NCBI GenBank assembly: GCA_900471515.1
Contig: UCFC01000018.1
Span: 1-46,899 of the forward strand
Length of the DNA: 46,899 nucleotides
Direction: 5' to 3'
Source: Hyphomicrobiales bacterium
GTDB taxonomy: Bacteria; Pseudomonadota; Alphaproteobacteria; Rhizobiales; Rhizobiaceae
The translations under genes were made by a program, and so were the position numbers. Shown in pieces: positions 9,998-19,730 of this stretch. The first letter of the stretch is position 1. Each line of letters opens with the position of its first letter. The notes below the pieces were generated by a model. It made no database searches and was not told the origin of the DNA. It saw nothing but the letters and a program-made list of their open reading frames with translations.

Positions 9998-11601
9998 TAT
10001 GCGTCCTGCTCGGCAGCGTCGGCCTCAACGGCTTCTGCTTCCTTCGCAAGGTCTTCCTCGGTGATCCAGCCGGCGAGCAGGCGAGCCTGCACGACCATCT
10101 GTTCGGCTTCGACGCGCGAAACGTCGAACTTCGAGAACAGACCCTCGAATTTCTTGGTTTCGCCGTTCTTGCGTTCCGTCCAGCCGACGAGGTCGTCGGC
10201 TGCGCAGCCTGCGAAGTCCTCGATCGACTTGATGCCGTCCTCGCCGAGCGCGACCATCATCTGGGCGGTCATGCCGTCGATCTGGCGCAGCTCGTCGGAA
10301 ACGCCGAGCGCCTTGCGCTTCTCGTCCATTTCGGCTTCGAGCTTCTCGAGGTATTCGCGGGCGCGGGTCTGGATTTCCTGCGCCGTGTCTTCGTCGAAAC
10401 CGTCGATCGAGGAGATTTCGTCGAGATCGACATAGGCCAGTTCCTCGACGGCGGCAAAGCCTTCCGAAGCCAGAACCTGGCCGACCATCTCGTCGACATC
10501 GAGCGCGTCCATGAAGAGGTTGGTGCGTTCGTTGAATTCCTTCTGACGGCGCTCGGACTCTTCGGCTTCCGTCATGATGTCGATATCCCAGCCCGTCAGC
10601 TGCGAGGCCAGGCGAACGTTCTGGCCGCGGCGGCCGATGGCGAGCGAAAGCTGCTCGTCCGGCACGACCACTTCGATGCGCTCTGCATCCTCGTCGAGAA
10701 CGACCTTGGCGACTTCGGCCGGCTGCAGGGCGTTGACGACGAAGGTCGCCGGGTCCTGCGACCAGGGAATGATATCGATCTTTTCGCCCTGGAGCTCGCC
10801 GACGACGGCCTGGACGCGCGAACCGCGCATACCGACGCAGGCGCCGACCGGATCGATCGAGCTGTCGTTCGAGATCACGGCGATCTTGGCGCGCGAGCCT
10901 GGATCGCGGGCAACCGACTTCACCTGGATGATGCCGTCGTAGATTTCCGGCACCTCCATGGTGAAGAGCTTCACCATGAACTGCGGATGCGTGCGCGACA
11001 GGAAGATCTGCGGGCCGCGCTGTTCGCGGCGCACGTCGTAGACATAGGCGCGGACGCGATCGCCGTAACGCACGTTCTCGCGCGGGATCATTTCGTCGCG
11101 GCGGATGATGCCTTCGCCACGGCCGAGATCGACGATGACGTTGCCATATTCGACACGCTTGACGGTGCCGTTGACGATTTCGCCGACGCGATCCTTGAAT
11201 TCGTCGAACTGGCGGTCACGCTCGGCTTCGCGCACCTTCTGCACGATCACCTGCTTGGCCGACTGCGCGGCGATACGGCCGAAATCCATCGGCGGCAGCG
11301 GATCGGCGATGAAGTCGCCGATGGCGGCGTCCGGGTTCCGGTCGCGGGCAAGCTCCAGCGGGATCTGCGTGGAATAGTCCTCGGCCTTCTCGACAACTTC
11401 GAGCAGGCGCTGCAGGCGGATTTCGCCGGTCTTCGGATTGATGTCGGCGCGGATGTTGGATTCGGTACCGTAACGGGAACGCGCCGCCTTCTGGATGGCA
11501 TCGGCCATCGCGGCAAGCACGATTTCGCGGTCGATGACCTTTTCGCGCGCCACTGCATCTGCGATCTGCAGAAGTTCGAGCCGGTTTGCACTGACTGCCA
11601 T
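9997..11601 (-). CDS. nusA: Transcription termination/antitermination factor NusA
   Basis: 534 residues. In order: N-terminal RNA-polymerase-binding domain (1-130, starting [21 protein letters not shown]), S1 domain (about 135-200, [20 protein letters not shown]), two KH domains ([18 protein letters not shown], then [22 protein letters not shown]), and two C-terminal acidic helix-hairpin repeats ([15 protein letters not shown] and [14 protein letters not shown]). It binds RNA polymerase and controls pausing, termination and antitermination. ATG at 11601, 60 nt after the rimP stop codon. The stop overlaps the start of the YlxR gene. NusA may act on the terminator in the rimP leader upstream, as a feedback loop; that is inference. 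Confidence 0.98.
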   Translation of the reverse strand: MAVSANRLELLQIADAVAREKVIDREIVLAAMADAIQKAARSRYGTESNIRADINPKTGEIRLQRLLEVVEKAEDYSTQIPLELARDRNPDAAIGDFIADPLPPMDFGRIAAQSAKQVIVQKVREAERDRQFDEFKDRVGEIVNGTVKRVEYGNVIVDLGRGEGIIRRDEMIPRENVRYGDRVRAYVYDVRREQRGPQIFLSRTHPQFMVKLFTMEVPEIYDGIIQVKSVARDPGSRAKIAVISNDSSIDPVGACVGMRGSRVQAVVGELQGEKIDIIPWSQDPATFVVNALQPAEVAKVVLDEDAERIEVVVPDEQLSLAIGRRGQNVRLASQLTGWDIDIMTEAEESERRQKEFNERTNLFMDALDVDEMVGQVLASEGFAAVEELAYVDLDEISSIDGFDEDTAQEIQTRAREYLEKLEAEMDEKRKALGVSDELRQIDGMTAQMMVALGEDGIKSIEDFAGCAADDLVGWTERKNGETKKFEGLFSKFDVSRVEAEQMVVQARLLAGWITEEDLAKEAEAVEADAAEQDA

Positions 11602-11661
11602 TGTTCTGTTTCTCCGTCCTTGACTACCCGGGTTCCCGTCCCTGGAGTTTACGTTGATCGG

Positions 11662-12267
11662 TTATTCTTCGTCGTCCGCTTCGTTCTGGTTCGCAGCCTG
11701 CGCCTTTGCCAGCTTGTCGGCGCGCAATGCATCGCGGATCAGATCGTCGGTCAGAATGAGTTTGGCATCGCTAAGCGCGGTGAAGGGGATGACGACCTTC
11801 TGTTCCTCGCCGTAGGCAACCTGATCGCGTTCGATCGTAAACCCGTCGGCGTCCGCTTCGACGATCTTGCCGCGAAAGCGCTTGCGATTGCCGATCATGA
11901 TCGACGTTTCGCACTTTACCAGGTGGCCCTGCCAGCGGGTAAAATCGGATTTCCGCACCAGAGGGCGGTCGATACCCGGCGAAGACACTTCCAGATGATA
12001 CTCTTTATCGATCGGATCTTCCACATCGAGCACCGGAGAAATCGCCATGGAAACCTGCTCGCAGTCCTCGACGGTCATCGTGCCGTCGTTCTTCTCGGCC
12101 ATGACCTGCATCGTCATGCCGTTCTGATTGAGCATGCGCACGCGAATGAGGCGGAAGCCCATGTCGACGAGCACGGGTTCGATGATATCGGCGAGGCGCT
12201 GGTCAAGCCCGGTCTCGGTGATCAGCCGCGGCTCACGTTCATTGTCTGCGTTTGTCAGATCCGACAA
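11662..12267 (-). CDS. rimP: Ribosome maturation factor RimP
   Basis: 201 residues. RimP assists 30S assembly. It has an N-terminal alpha/beta domain ([20 protein letters not shown]), the conserved central [20 protein letters not shown] and [10 protein letters not shown], and a C-terminal SH3-like barrel ending in the acidic extension NEADDEE. I start it at a TTG at 12267 (reads as [13 protein letters not shown]), because AGGGAG stands 8 nt upstream (12276-12281). A second in-frame TTG at 12285 has no ribosome binding site. No in-frame ATG is available at the start of the conserved region. First gene of the rimP-nusA operon, preceded by an attenuator-like leader. Confidence 0.95.
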   Translation of the reverse strand: MSDLTNADNEREPRLITETGLDQRLADIIEPVLVDMGFRLIRVRMLNQNGMTMQVMAEKNDGTMTVEDCEQVSMAISPVLDVEDPIDKEYHLEVSSPGIDRPLVRKSDFTRWQGHLVKCETSIMIGNRKRFRGKIVEADADGFTIERDQVAYGEEQKVVIPFTALSDAKLILTDDLIRDALRADKLAKAQAANQNEADDEE

Positions 12268-12309
12268 GCGGTGCGCTCCCTGCAATTTCTGGCATTCGGG
12301 GTGATCGCG

Positions 12310-12348
12310 CTAATAAAAAAGAGCGGGTCCTTGCGGCCCACTCTTCAT
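12310..12348 (-). CDS. Possible 12-codon leader ORF in the rimP leader
   Basis: ATG at 12348 opens a 12-codon frame (MKSGPQGPALFY, then TAG) whose codons run through the terminator hairpin. The promoter is just upstream and rimP just downstream. There is no clear ribosome binding site. It may be a chance reading of the terminator rather than a translated peptide. Confidence 0.2.
   Translation of the reverse strand: MKSGPQGPALFY
12313..12345 (-). terminator. Intrinsic terminator in the rimP leader (attenuator)
   Basis: On the minus strand AGAGTGGGCC, a GCAA tetraloop and GGACCCGCTCT form a hairpin with one wobble pair and one bulge, followed by six T and ATTAG. It lies about 46 nt upstream of the rimP start and 25 nt downstream of a promoter. 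No gene lies between promoter and terminator, so it is a premature terminator. It matches the rimP-leader element described in Rhizobiales (from memory, not searched). Confidence 0.8.
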
Positions 12349-12371
12349 CGTACGATCAAGAATTTGAGTGC

Positions 12372-12400
12372 CATATAGTCCCGTTTTTCCGAAATTGCAA
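12372..12400 (-). promoter_or_regulatory. Housekeeping promoter of the rimP-nusA-infB operon
   Basis: On the minus strand the -35 is TTGCAA (12395-12400), the spacer is 17 nt, and the -10 is TATATG (12372-12377). Transcription would start near 12365 and run into the leader terminator before reaching rimP. Confidence 0.65.
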
Positions 12401-12448
12401 GGTCGGCGCCAATTCCGCCGCTTAAGGCCCGGAAGTATCGGCTAACCT

Positions 12449-14143
12449 ATGGCGGGCGCTCGTCTTCCGCATATAGTGCTGGTGCGGCTGAACGACAAAG
12501 CGGGGGGAAGCTTGGCTGACACTTCATCGACATTTGCGCCTTTGCGGCACGAAACCTACCGTACCATCTGGTTTGCAAGCATCGCCTCGAATTTCGGCGG
12601 CCTGATCCAGGCCGTCGGCGCCGCCTGGATGATGACGAGCATCACCGCATCCGAGGATATGGTGGCCCTGGTGCAGACGTCGACCGCTTTGCCGATCATG
12701 CTGTTCTCGCTCGTATCGGGTGCGCTCGCGGACAATTATGACCGGCGCCGGATCATGCTGACCGCACAATCGGCAATGCTCGTCATCTCGATCCTGTTGA
12801 CGGCCTTTGCCCTGCTCGGCTGGATGACGCCCGGCCTGTTGCTCTTCTTCACCTTTCTCCTCGGCTGCGGCACGGCGCTCAACAATCCCTCCTGGCAGGC
12901 CTCGGTCGGCGACATGGTGCCGCGCGCCGATCTGCCGGGCGCGGTCACGCTGAACAGCATGGGCTTCAATATCACCCGCAGCGTCGGGCCGGCGATCGGC
13001 GGCGCCATCGTCGCCGCCGCCGGTGCCGCTGCCGCCTTTGCGGTAAATGCGCTGAGTTATATTGCCCTCATCTACGCATTGTTCCGCTGGCGGCCGACCA
13101 CGCCCGCCTCGACGCTGCCGCGCGAAACGCTCGGCAGCGCCATTTTTGCCGGCATGCGTTACGTCTCCATGTCGCCCAATCTCGAGAAGATCCTCCTGCG
13201 CGGGCTCGTGTTCGGCATCGGCGCGAGCTCCATCCAGGCGCTGCTGCCCGTTGTCGCGCTCGATCTGGTCTCGGGAGGGCCGTTGACCTACGGTTTCATG
13301 CTCGGCGCCTTTGGCATCGGTGCCATTGGCGGCGCCGTGGCCAGTGCCCGGCTGCGCCAAATGGTTTCCAGCGAGGCGATCATCCGCATGGCCTTTCTGG
13401 GCTTTGCCTTCAGTGCCGTCGTCGCGGCCCTCAGCCCAAGCGCCCTGCTCACCTCGGCCGGGCTGTTTGTCGCCGGCGCCTGCTGGGTTTCGGCGCTTTC
13501 GCTCTTCAACACCATTGTCCAGCTGTCGACGCCGCGCTGGGTGGTTGGCCGCTCCCTGTCGCTTTACCAGACCGTCACCTTCGGCGGCATTGCCGGCGGA
13601 AGCTGGCTCTGGGGTATTGCGGCCGACCGCTATGGCCTGTCGAATGCGCTGCTGATGTCGGCCGTGGTCCTGCTGCTTGGCGTCGTCATCGGCCTGCGCT
13701 TCTCCATGCCGGCTTTCGCCTCGCTCAATCTCGATCCGCTGAACCGCTTCATCGAGCCGGCCCTTGGCCTCGATATTACCCCCCGCAGCGGTCCGATCGT
13801 CATCCAGGTCGATTATCAGATTGCGGATGATGACCTGGCCGAATTCATGATGCTGATGGGAGAGCGGCGTCGCATTCGCATCCGTGATGGCGCCCGCAAC
13901 TGGGCCTTGATGCGCGATCTGGAAAATCCCGGTCTCTGGACGGAAACCTACCACACGCCGACCTGGGTCGAATATATCCGGCACAACCAGCGCCGGACCC
14001 AGGCCGACGCCGAGAATACCGATCGGCTGCGCGCTCTGCATCGCGGCGAAGGCCTGCCGCATGTCCACCGCATGATCGAGCGCCAGGCCATTCCGCCTGT
14101 CGACGACGTCTTTCACAAGGCGCCGATCGATTTCCATCATTGA
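12449..14143 (+). CDS. MFS transporter (MFS_3/DUF894, EntS-like) with extra C-terminal domain
   Basis: 564 residues. Residues about 30-425 are a 12-helix major facilitator of the enterobactin-exporter-like MFS_3 family. The loop 2-3 signature is present (GALADNYDRRRIML), as are SIASNFGGLIQAVGAAWMMT and the LNSMGFNITRSVGPAIGG helix. The last 130 residues (after RSGPIVIQVDYQI) are soluble and have the look of a dimeric alpha/beta-barrel (antibiotic biosynthesis monooxygenase-like) fold, with FMMLMGERRRIRIRDGARNW and VEYIRHNQRRTQAD; that second assignment is inference. It is a likely inner-membrane exporter of unknown substrate. ATG at 12449; a later TTG (12511) is an alternative. Divergent from rimP. 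Confidence 0.85.
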   Translation: MAGARLPHIVLVRLNDKAGGSLADTSSTFAPLRHETYRTIWFASIASNFGGLIQAVGAAWMMTSITASEDMVALVQTSTALPIMLFSLVSGALADNYDRRRIMLTAQSAMLVISILLTAFALLGWMTPGLLLFFTFLLGCGTALNNPSWQASVGDMVPRADLPGAVTLNSMGFNITRSVGPAIGGAIVAAAGAAAAFAVNALSYIALIYALFRWRPTTPASTLPRETLGSAIFAGMRYVSMSPNLEKILLRGLVFGIGASSIQALLPVVALDLVSGGPLTYGFMLGAFGIGAIGGAVASARLRQMVSSEAIIRMAFLGFAFSAVVAALSPSALLTSAGLFVAGACWVSALSLFNTIVQLSTPRWVVGRSLSLYQTVTFGGIAGGSWLWGIAADRYGLSNALLMSAVVLLLGVVIGLRFSMPAFASLNLDPLNRFIEPALGLDITPRSGPIVIQVDYQIADDDLAEFMMLMGERRRIRIRDGARNWALMRDLENPGLWTETYHTPTWVEYIRHNQRRTQADAENTDRLRALHRGEGLPHVHRMIERQAIPPVDDVFHKAPIDFHH

Positions 14144-14170
14144 GGTCCGGCGGATCGTCGGCGTCGGCCT

Positions 14171-15427
14171 TTACTTCAGCCTGCCCTTCATCGCCGCTTC
14201 GGGAAAGCAGGTGGGCTCCATGCCGTTCTTTTCCTGCCACTGGCCGATCGAGCGGCGCGTCTTGTAGCCGGGCAGTCCGTCCGAACCGCCGACATCGTAG
14301 CCCTGCCGCTCGAGCGCACGCTGCATGGCGGCGACGTCGGAGCGCAGCATCCTGCCGACATCGCCCCATTGACCCTGGAAGGCACCGGCGCCGAAGGCGA
14401 TGCGGTCGGCGAGATTGCCGATGTAAAGGGCGTAAAGGTCGGAATTATTGTACTCTTTGATGATGTAGAAATTCGGTGTGACGATGAACTCCGGTCCGTC
14501 ACGCCCGGCCGGCACGAGCATCATTGCCTGTGCTTTCAGCTCGCCGGACGGGAAGCCCTTGCCGGAAATGCGGCTGATGCCGAGCGAGGCCCAGTGGGAG
14601 AGGGGCTTGGCAAGATCCGGCCCTTCCTGCGCGCAGGAGACGGCTTGCGGGATGGTCACTTCGAAACCCCAGTCGCGGCCGCGCTGCCAGCCTTTTTTCA
14701 CGAGGAAGTTGGCAATCGAGGCAAGCGTGTCGGGAACCGATGTCCAGATGTTGCGATGACCGTCGCCATCGAAATCGACGGCATATTTCAGGTAGCTGGT
14801 CGGCATGAATTGCGGCTGGCCGAGCGCTCCCGCCGACGACCCCTTGAAGTCCGCGGGGCTCACGTCGCCGCCGTCGAGAATATGCAGCGCGGCGATCAGC
14901 TCCATGCGGAACATGTCCTTGCGCGTCGACATAAAGGCTTTTGTCGCCAGTACCTTGATCGCCGAATTCGGGATTTTCGCCGCACCGAATCCGGTCTCGC
15001 GCCCCCAGATCGCCAGCACGATCGAACCCGGCACGCCATAGGTCTTCTCAATGCGGTTCAGTGTCGATGCATATTGCGAGGCAAAGCCGCGCCCGGTCAT
15101 GGCAAGCCGCTTCAGGCGATCCTCGTTGAAATAGGGGCCGGGCGAGGAAAATTCGGCCTGGGTCTGCTTCTGCTCCTTGGGCGGCGGAAAGCCGGGAGGG
15201 GCGAGATCGCTCAGGCTCCAGTCCAGTTCGACGCCGGCAAAGGCGGCCCGGAATGTTTTTTCCGATATGCCGTTCTTCTTGGCATCGGGCCAGAGGTCGG
15301 CCTGGACCCATTTCTCGAATCGCGTTTCGATGTCGGCTTTCGAAGGGGCGGCATGGGAGGGCAGAGCGTAAAGCGCCAGCAGGGCGGCGCCTGCCAACAG
15401 AAGCCGGCCAAGGAAACGTTCGTTCAT
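14171..15427 (-). CDS. Lytic murein transglycosylase, MltB type (GH103)
   Basis: 418 residues. It begins with a signal peptide (MNERFLGRLLLAGAALLALYA, then SHA). The SLT_2/MltB catalytic domain follows (about 35-330), with the catalytic Glu in IWGRETGFGA and the conserved GALGQPQFMPTSYLKYAVDFDGDG. The C-terminal 60 residues are a peptidoglycan-binding domain (VAAMQRALERQGYDVGGSDG). It cleaves glycan strands in the periplasm and forms 1,6-anhydromuramic ends. Start at ATG 15427, preceded by AAAGGGGGT. It converges with the MFS gene; the stop codons are 28 nt apart. Confidence 0.93.
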   Translation of the reverse strand: MNERFLGRLLLAGAALLALYALPSHAAPSKADIETRFEKWVQADLWPDAKKNGISEKTFRAAFAGVELDWSLSDLAPPGFPPPKEQKQTQAEFSSPGPYFNEDRLKRLAMTGRGFASQYASTLNRIEKTYGVPGSIVLAIWGRETGFGAAKIPNSAIKVLATKAFMSTRKDMFRMELIAALHILDGGDVSPADFKGSSAGALGQPQFMPTSYLKYAVDFDGDGHRNIWTSVPDTLASIANFLVKKGWQRGRDWGFEVTIPQAVSCAQEGPDLAKPLSHWASLGISRISGKGFPSGELKAQAMMLVPAGRDGPEFIVTPNFYIIKEYNNSDLYALYIGNLADRIAFGAGAFQGQWGDVGRMLRSDVAAMQRALERQGYDVGGSDGLPGYKTRRSIGQWQEKNGMEPTCFPEAAMKGRLK

Positions 15428-15526
15428 GTGACCCCCTTTGAGCAATTCCGGAAAAGCCGTGTGGCGGCGTTGCGTTCGGAAATGCGTAAAAACAATGATC
15501 TAGGGATTTTCCCGTCTTGAAATGTC

Positions 15527-16132
15527 CTAGATCGCCGTGCGTGCCCGAAGTGCTGCCGACAGCGTTCCCTCGTCCAGATAGTCGAGCTCGCCCCCCACGG
15601 GCACGCCATGCGCCAGGCGCGTGATCTTCACATTGAGGTCTGCGAGCTGGTCGGTGATATAATGCGCCGTCGTCTGTCCCTCGACGGTCGCATTCACGGC
15701 GATGATGATTTCCTTGACGCCGCCTTCGCCGACGCGGTTGATCAACCCGCGGATATTGAGGTCGTCAGGCCCGACGCCGTCGAGCGGCGAGAGCGTGCCG
15801 CCAAGCACATGATAGGCGGCGTTCAGCGCGCCGGCCCGTTCCAGCGCCCAGAGGTCGGAAACATCTTCGACGACGATAATCACGGACTGGTCGCGCTGCG
15901 CATCGGTGCAGACCGTGCAGGGATCGACCGTATCGACATTGCCGCAGCGCGAGCAGATCTTCACCTTGTCATAGGCCTCACCCATCGCATGCGACAGCGG
16001 ACCGAGAAGCTGGTCCTTCTTCTTGATGAGATGCAGCGCCGCCCGCCGCGCCGAGCGCGGCCCAAGGCCCGGCACTTTCGCCAGAAGCTGGATCAGTTTT
16101 TCGATTTCGGGGCCGGTGACTCGCTTTGCCAT
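15527..16132 (-). CDS. recR: Recombination protein RecR
   Basis: 201 residues, the usual length. An N-terminal helix-hairpin-helix ([23 protein letters not shown]), a four-cysteine zinc finger ([16 protein letters not shown]), a Toprim domain ([16 protein letters not shown]) and the C-terminal Walker-B-like region are all present. RecR acts with RecF and RecO to load RecA at gaps. In many bacteria it follows dnaX-ybaB; here ybaB lies just right, separated by the MOSC and LysE genes. recF is also in this window, near 31 kb. Confidence 0.97.
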   Translation of the reverse strand: MAKRVTGPEIEKLIQLLAKVPGLGPRSARRAALHLIKKKDQLLGPLSHAMGEAYDKVKICSRCGNVDTVDPCTVCTDAQRDQSVIIVVEDVSDLWALERAGALNAAYHVLGGTLSPLDGVGPDDLNIRGLINRVGEGGVKEIIIAVNATVEGQTTAHYITDQLADLNVKITRLAHGVPVGGELDYLDEGTLSAALRARTAI

Positions 16133-16189
16133 GCGCCGTTATTAACTGATATGGAACGAAAACGGAATCGCCGAAGGATCGCCAGACCG

Positions 16190-16807
16190 ATGAAAATCCT
16201 CGCCGTCTGTCGCGGCAGCGCCGAGAGGCTGCCGGGCAAGAGCTACAGGACCGGTATCTTCAAGCACGCCGTCGCCGGCGGCGTCATGATCGATGCCGAA
16301 GGCCTCGTCGGCGATGCCATCTGCAACAGGAAACATCACGGCGGCGTCGATCAGGCCGTCTATCTGGAAGGTTCTGCCAGCCTCGACTGGTGGGCGAGCC
16401 AATTCGGCCACCCGGTCGAGCCGGGCACTTTCGGCGAGAATCTCGTCATCGAAGGGCTCGATAACCGCGATGTCGCGGTTGGCGACCGTTTCATGACGGG
16501 CGAAGTGATCCTCGAAGCCACCTCTTGCCGCATACCCTGCGCTACGTTTGCCGCAAGGATGAACGATCCGAAATTCGTCAAGCGCTACACCCGGGCAGCC
16601 CGCCCCGGCATCTATTGCCGCGTGATATCAAACGGAATCGTCGAGGCCGGAATGCCGGTCGACCATAGACCCTTTTCCGGCGCCCGGGTCACGATGCCGG
16701 AAATGATGGAAACCTTCGGGCGCCGGCTTTCCGCCGCAGATCGCAGCCGCTATCTGGCCGCACCCATTCACTACAAGCTGCGCGACCTGCTGGAAGCCCA
16801 GGCATAG
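16190..16807 (+). CDS. MOSC domain-containing protein
   Basis: 205 residues. A MOSC domain (beta-barrel found in molybdenum-cofactor sulfurases and the YiiM group). The key Cys is in ATSCRIPCATFAARM, and the usual KHHGGVDQAVYLE and GTFGENLVIEGLD motifs are present. YiiM-like proteins reduce N-hydroxylated base analogues using molybdenum cofactor; this function is inferred from family. I chose ATG 16190 (MKILAVCRG) with AAGGA 11 nt upstream; an ATG at 16151 would add a basic, unconserved 13-residue leader and lacks a ribosome binding site. Divergent from recR. Confidence 0.85.
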   Translation: MKILAVCRGSAERLPGKSYRTGIFKHAVAGGVMIDAEGLVGDAICNRKHHGGVDQAVYLEGSASLDWWASQFGHPVEPGTFGENLVIEGLDNRDVAVGDRFMTGEVILEATSCRIPCATFAARMNDPKFVKRYTRAARPGIYCRVISNGIVEAGMPVDHRPFSGARVTMPEMMETFGRRLSAADRSRYLAAPIHYKLRDLLEAQA

Positions 16808-16810
16808 AGT

Positions 16811-17425
16811 TCAGCGCATCGCAATCGTGACGGCAGCTCCCGCCATCGTTCCGGCACTCACCCGGTTGGCGATCCGTACGGCGCGCCGGCTCTTCAGCAA
16901 AGCGCGTGCCTTTGCGGCAAGCAACATCCAGCTGAAATCGACGATGGCCAGAACGACGAACAGGGTAACGACAAGCTCGGCCCAGCCGGCGAGCGATACT
17001 GAGGGGATGTCGATGATCGACGGCAGAAGCGCCACGTAGAACATCATGATCTTCGGATTGCCGAGCGCAATCGCGAGACCCGTCAGAAACATCCGGCCGC
17101 GCGAACGCTGCTGCGGCAATTCCTCTTCCTCGACATCGGCTTTGGCAAACCACATCCGCCAGGCGAGATAGAGAAGATAGAGCACGCCGAGCCACTTGAT
17201 GACGACGAAGACGTGATAGAAGCTTTCGGCAATCGCCGAAAGGCCGGCAATGGCGCAGGTCAGCCAGACCGCATCCCCGGCCCACATGCCGAACAGGAAG
17301 GGCAGCACGTCACGCGCACCCTTCGAGATGACGCGGGCAACAAGCGCCGCAACGCTTGGTCCCGGTGTTCCCGCAGCAATGAAAAGGGCGCCGGCGAAAA
17401 CCAGCAGCGTCGTTACCGTCATCAT
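16811..17425 (-). CDS. LysE/RhtB family amino-acid exporter
   Basis: 204 residues with six predicted membrane helices. The family signature GTPGPSVAALVARVISKGAR is at residues 19-38, and the second conserved patch is GLAIALGNPKIMMFYVALLP. It is an inner-membrane exporter for amino acids or homoserine-type compounds; the substrate cannot be predicted. ATG at 17425 (a second ATG is the next codon). It converges with the MOSC gene: the stop codons are three bases apart. Confidence 0.9.
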   Translation of the reverse strand: MMTVTTLLVFAGALFIAAGTPGPSVAALVARVISKGARDVLPFLFGMWAGDAVWLTCAIAGLSAIAESFYHVFVVIKWLGVLYLLYLAWRMWFAKADVEEEELPQQRSRGRMFLTGLAIALGNPKIMMFYVALLPSIIDIPSVSLAGWAELVVTLFVVLAIVDFSWMLLAAKARALLKSRRAVRIANRVSAGTMAGAAVTIAMR

Positions 17426-17473
17426 CTCCCGTTTCCTCCTCCGGGGTCAGTCATACCGGATCAATCGATGAGA

Positions 17474-17797
17474 TCAGAACGGCAGCTTGAAGCCGGGCGG
17501 GATCGGCAGGCCGGCGGTCAGCGCCTTGGTCTTTTCGGCAGCGATGGCTTCGGCCTTGTCCTTGGCGTCCTTATGGGCGGCAACGATCAGGTCCTCGAGG
17601 ATTTCGACATCGTCTTCCTTGAAAAGGGAAGGGTCGATCTTCAGGCTCTTGAGTTCGCCCTTGCCGGAGATGACGACGGTGACGAGCCCGCCGCCGGCCT
17701 TGCCTTCGGCAGTCAGCTCGGCGATCTCGGCCTGCATCTGCTCCATCTTGGCCTGCATTTCCTTGACTTTGCCCATCATGCCCATGATGTCGCGCAT
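17474..17797 (-). CDS. YbaB/EbfC nucleoid-associated protein
   Basis: 107 residues. The family pattern is clear: a helical [20 protein letters not shown] start, the [18 protein letters not shown] beta-hairpin and a helical [16 protein letters not shown] segment. YbaB forms tweezer-like dimers that bind DNA. It follows dnaX by 19 nt, the usual operon partner. ATG at 17797. Confidence 0.95.
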   Translation of the reverse strand: MRDIMGMMGKVKEMQAKMEQMQAEIAELTAEGKAGGGLVTVVISGKGELKSLKIDPSLFKEDDVEILEDLIVAAHKDAKDKAEAIAAEKTKALTAGLPIPPGFKLPF

Positions 17798-17816
17798 CGT
17801 CTTCTCCTTCTTGAAA

Positions 17817-19685
17817 TCAAAATTCTATGTCGTCGCCGGGCAGGATATCGCCCTCTTCGGATTCGGCAGCGGCAGGTGGCTTGATGTCCTCCGCTTCCTC
17901 CTCCGGCGACGGTGCGCGCACGCGCACGTCGATGATCTTGGCGCCCGGAAACTGGGCCAGAATCGCCGCGACGTCGGGATCCTGACGTGCGTCGCTGACC
18001 CGCTGTTCCTGTGCTTTTGCCTCCGCCTCCACCATCGTCGGCCCGCCTTCTTCGCGGCTGGTGCTGACGATCCAGTGGATTCCGGTCCATTCCTTGAGCT
18101 TGACGGCAAGCTCGTTGAGCAGCGTACCCGGCGCGCCCTCGGTAAGGTTCACATCCAGCCGGCCGGGCTCGATACGCACCGGCCGCACGAAATTGCGCAC
18201 CAGCGCCTTCAGCTTGACGTCCCGCTTCTCGGTGGCGAGGTCGACGATATCGCCGATCGAATTGACCGGCACGAGCGGCGTCGGCGCTTCGGCCGGCTTC
18301 GTCTCGACGCGGCCGATATTCTGCGGCTCGGGGTTGGGCACGGCCCGCAGCATCGCGGTCGGTCCCGAAGGTTGCGGCCGCGGCGCAGGCTCGGGAGTCC
18401 GTGCCGTCACATTCGTCTGGTAGGGAACGCGCGTGCCGCCGCCATTGCCCGAGGGCGCAGACGGAGACGGGCGTGGCGCGCCGCCGTCGCTGGAAAATTC
18501 TGCGAGCCGGCGCGCCGCATCTTCGGGTGCGGGCAGATGTGCTGCGTGTGCCAGTCGGATCAGCACCATCTCGGCCGCGCCCGCCGTGCGCGAAGAGTTC
18601 TCCGTCTCCGGAATACCCTTGAGCAGCATCTGCCAGATGCGCGACAGCGTGGTGACGGCAACTCCTTGCGCGAATTCGGCCGCCTTGGTGCGCTCCACTT
18701 CGCTGAGCGAGGGATCGTTTGCGGCATCGGGCACATATTTCAGCCGTGTCACCAGATGCGTGAAATCGGCAAGGTCCGTCAGCACCACGACCGGGTTGGC
18801 GCCCGCCTCGTACTGGCTCTGGAATTCGTTGAGCGCACTTGCGACATCGCCGCGCACGATATGCTGGAAAAGGTCGACGATGCGGGCGCGGTCGGCAAGG
18901 CCAAGCATGCCGCGCACGGCTTCCGCCTGCACCACGCCGCCGCCATGGGCGATCGCCTGGTCCATCAGCGACAGGCCGTCACGCGCCGAGCCCTCGGCAG
19001 CGCGCGCGATCATCGCCAGCGCATCCGGCTCCGCCTCGATGCCTTCCTTGGCGGCGATCGTCGAGAACAGGCCGACGAGATCGGAGGCGCTGATGCGGCG
19101 CAGGTCGAAACGCTGGCAGCGGGAGAGAACGGTAATCGGAACCTTGCGGATTTCCGTCGTCGCGAAGATGAATTTCACATGTTCCGGCGGCTCTTCGAGC
19201 GTCTTCAACAGCCCGTTGAAGGCGGCTGTCGACAGCATGTGCACTTCGTCGATGATATAGACCTTGAAGCGCGCCGAAACCGGCCGGTAGCGCACCTGCT
19301 CGATGATCTCGCGGATATCGTCGATGCCGGTATGCGAGGCGGCGTCCATCTCGATCACGTCGACATGGCGGCCTTCCATGATCGCCTGGCAATGTTCGCC
19401 CGGCACCCGAAGGTCGATCGTCGGCTTGTCGATCTCGGCCGTCTTGTAGTTCAGCGCGCGCGCCAGAATGCGCGCCGTCGTCGTCTTGCCCACGCCGCGA
19501 ACGCCGGTCAGCATATAGGCCTGCGCGATGCGGCCCGTCTCGAAAGCGTTGGTCAGCGTACGGACCATCGGCTCCTGGCCGACCATCAGGTCCGTAAAAT
19601 CCTTGGGGCGGTATTTGCGTGCCAGCACCCGGTATCCGGTGCCCGTCGAGGCGGCATCTTGTGATTGTCGCTCGGTGTCGCTCAT
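17817..19685 (-). CDS. dnaX: DNA polymerase III subunit gamma/tau
   Basis: 622 residues. An AAA+ clamp-loader ATPase: [16 protein letters not shown], Walker [12 protein letters not shown] (61-71), Walker [11 protein letters not shown] and the SRC motif LSRCQRFDL. The long C-terminal tau part is Pro-rich then has a KOW-free domain that would contact the polymerase and DnaB. The zinc module found in most DnaX proteins (four Cys) is degenerate: only VPGEHCQAI remains. ATG at 19685; the reading frame extends further upstream into the SRP RNA gene and is not coding there. I saw no A/T slippery heptamer of the E. coli frameshift type. Operon with ybaB. Confidence 0.96.
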   Translation of the reverse strand: MSDTERQSQDAASTGTGYRVLARKYRPKDFTDLMVGQEPMVRTLTNAFETGRIAQAYMLTGVRGVGKTTTARILARALNYKTAEIDKPTIDLRVPGEHCQAIMEGRHVDVIEMDAASHTGIDDIREIIEQVRYRPVSARFKVYIIDEVHMLSTAAFNGLLKTLEEPPEHVKFIFATTEIRKVPITVLSRCQRFDLRRISASDLVGLFSTIAAKEGIEAEPDALAMIARAAEGSARDGLSLMDQAIAHGGGVVQAEAVRGMLGLADRARIVDLFQHIVRGDVASALNEFQSQYEAGANPVVVLTDLADFTHLVTRLKYVPDAANDPSLSEVERTKAAEFAQGVAVTTLSRIWQMLLKGIPETENSSRTAGAAEMVLIRLAHAAHLPAPEDAARRLAEFSSDGGAPRPSPSAPSGNGGGTRVPYQTNVTARTPEPAPRPQPSGPTAMLRAVPNPEPQNIGRVETKPAEAPTPLVPVNSIGDIVDLATEKRDVKLKALVRNFVRPVRIEPGRLDVNLTEGAPGTLLNELAVKLKEWTGIHWIVSTSREEGGPTMVEAEAKAQEQRVSDARQDPDVAAILAQFPGAKIIDVRVRAPSPEEEAEDIKPPAAAESEEGDILPGDDIEF

Positions 19686-19730
19686 CGCCCTGCTTATGCC
19701 CGAAAGCCCGGGCTTCTTGGAAGAGAAGGT

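Noticed and set aside
9919..12378. Plus-strand frame of 819 codons opposite nusA and rimP
   Set aside because: nusA and rimP motifs on minus are unmistakable; the plus frame has no domain.
12524..14140. Minus-strand frame of 538 codons opposite the MFS gene
   Set aside because: Composition is Gly/Arg/Asp/Gln-rich with no membrane helices or motifs; the plus strand gives a clear transporter.
17817..19685. Programmed frameshift in dnaX
   Set aside because: No slippery heptamer with a downstream stem was seen; only the full-length product is supported.
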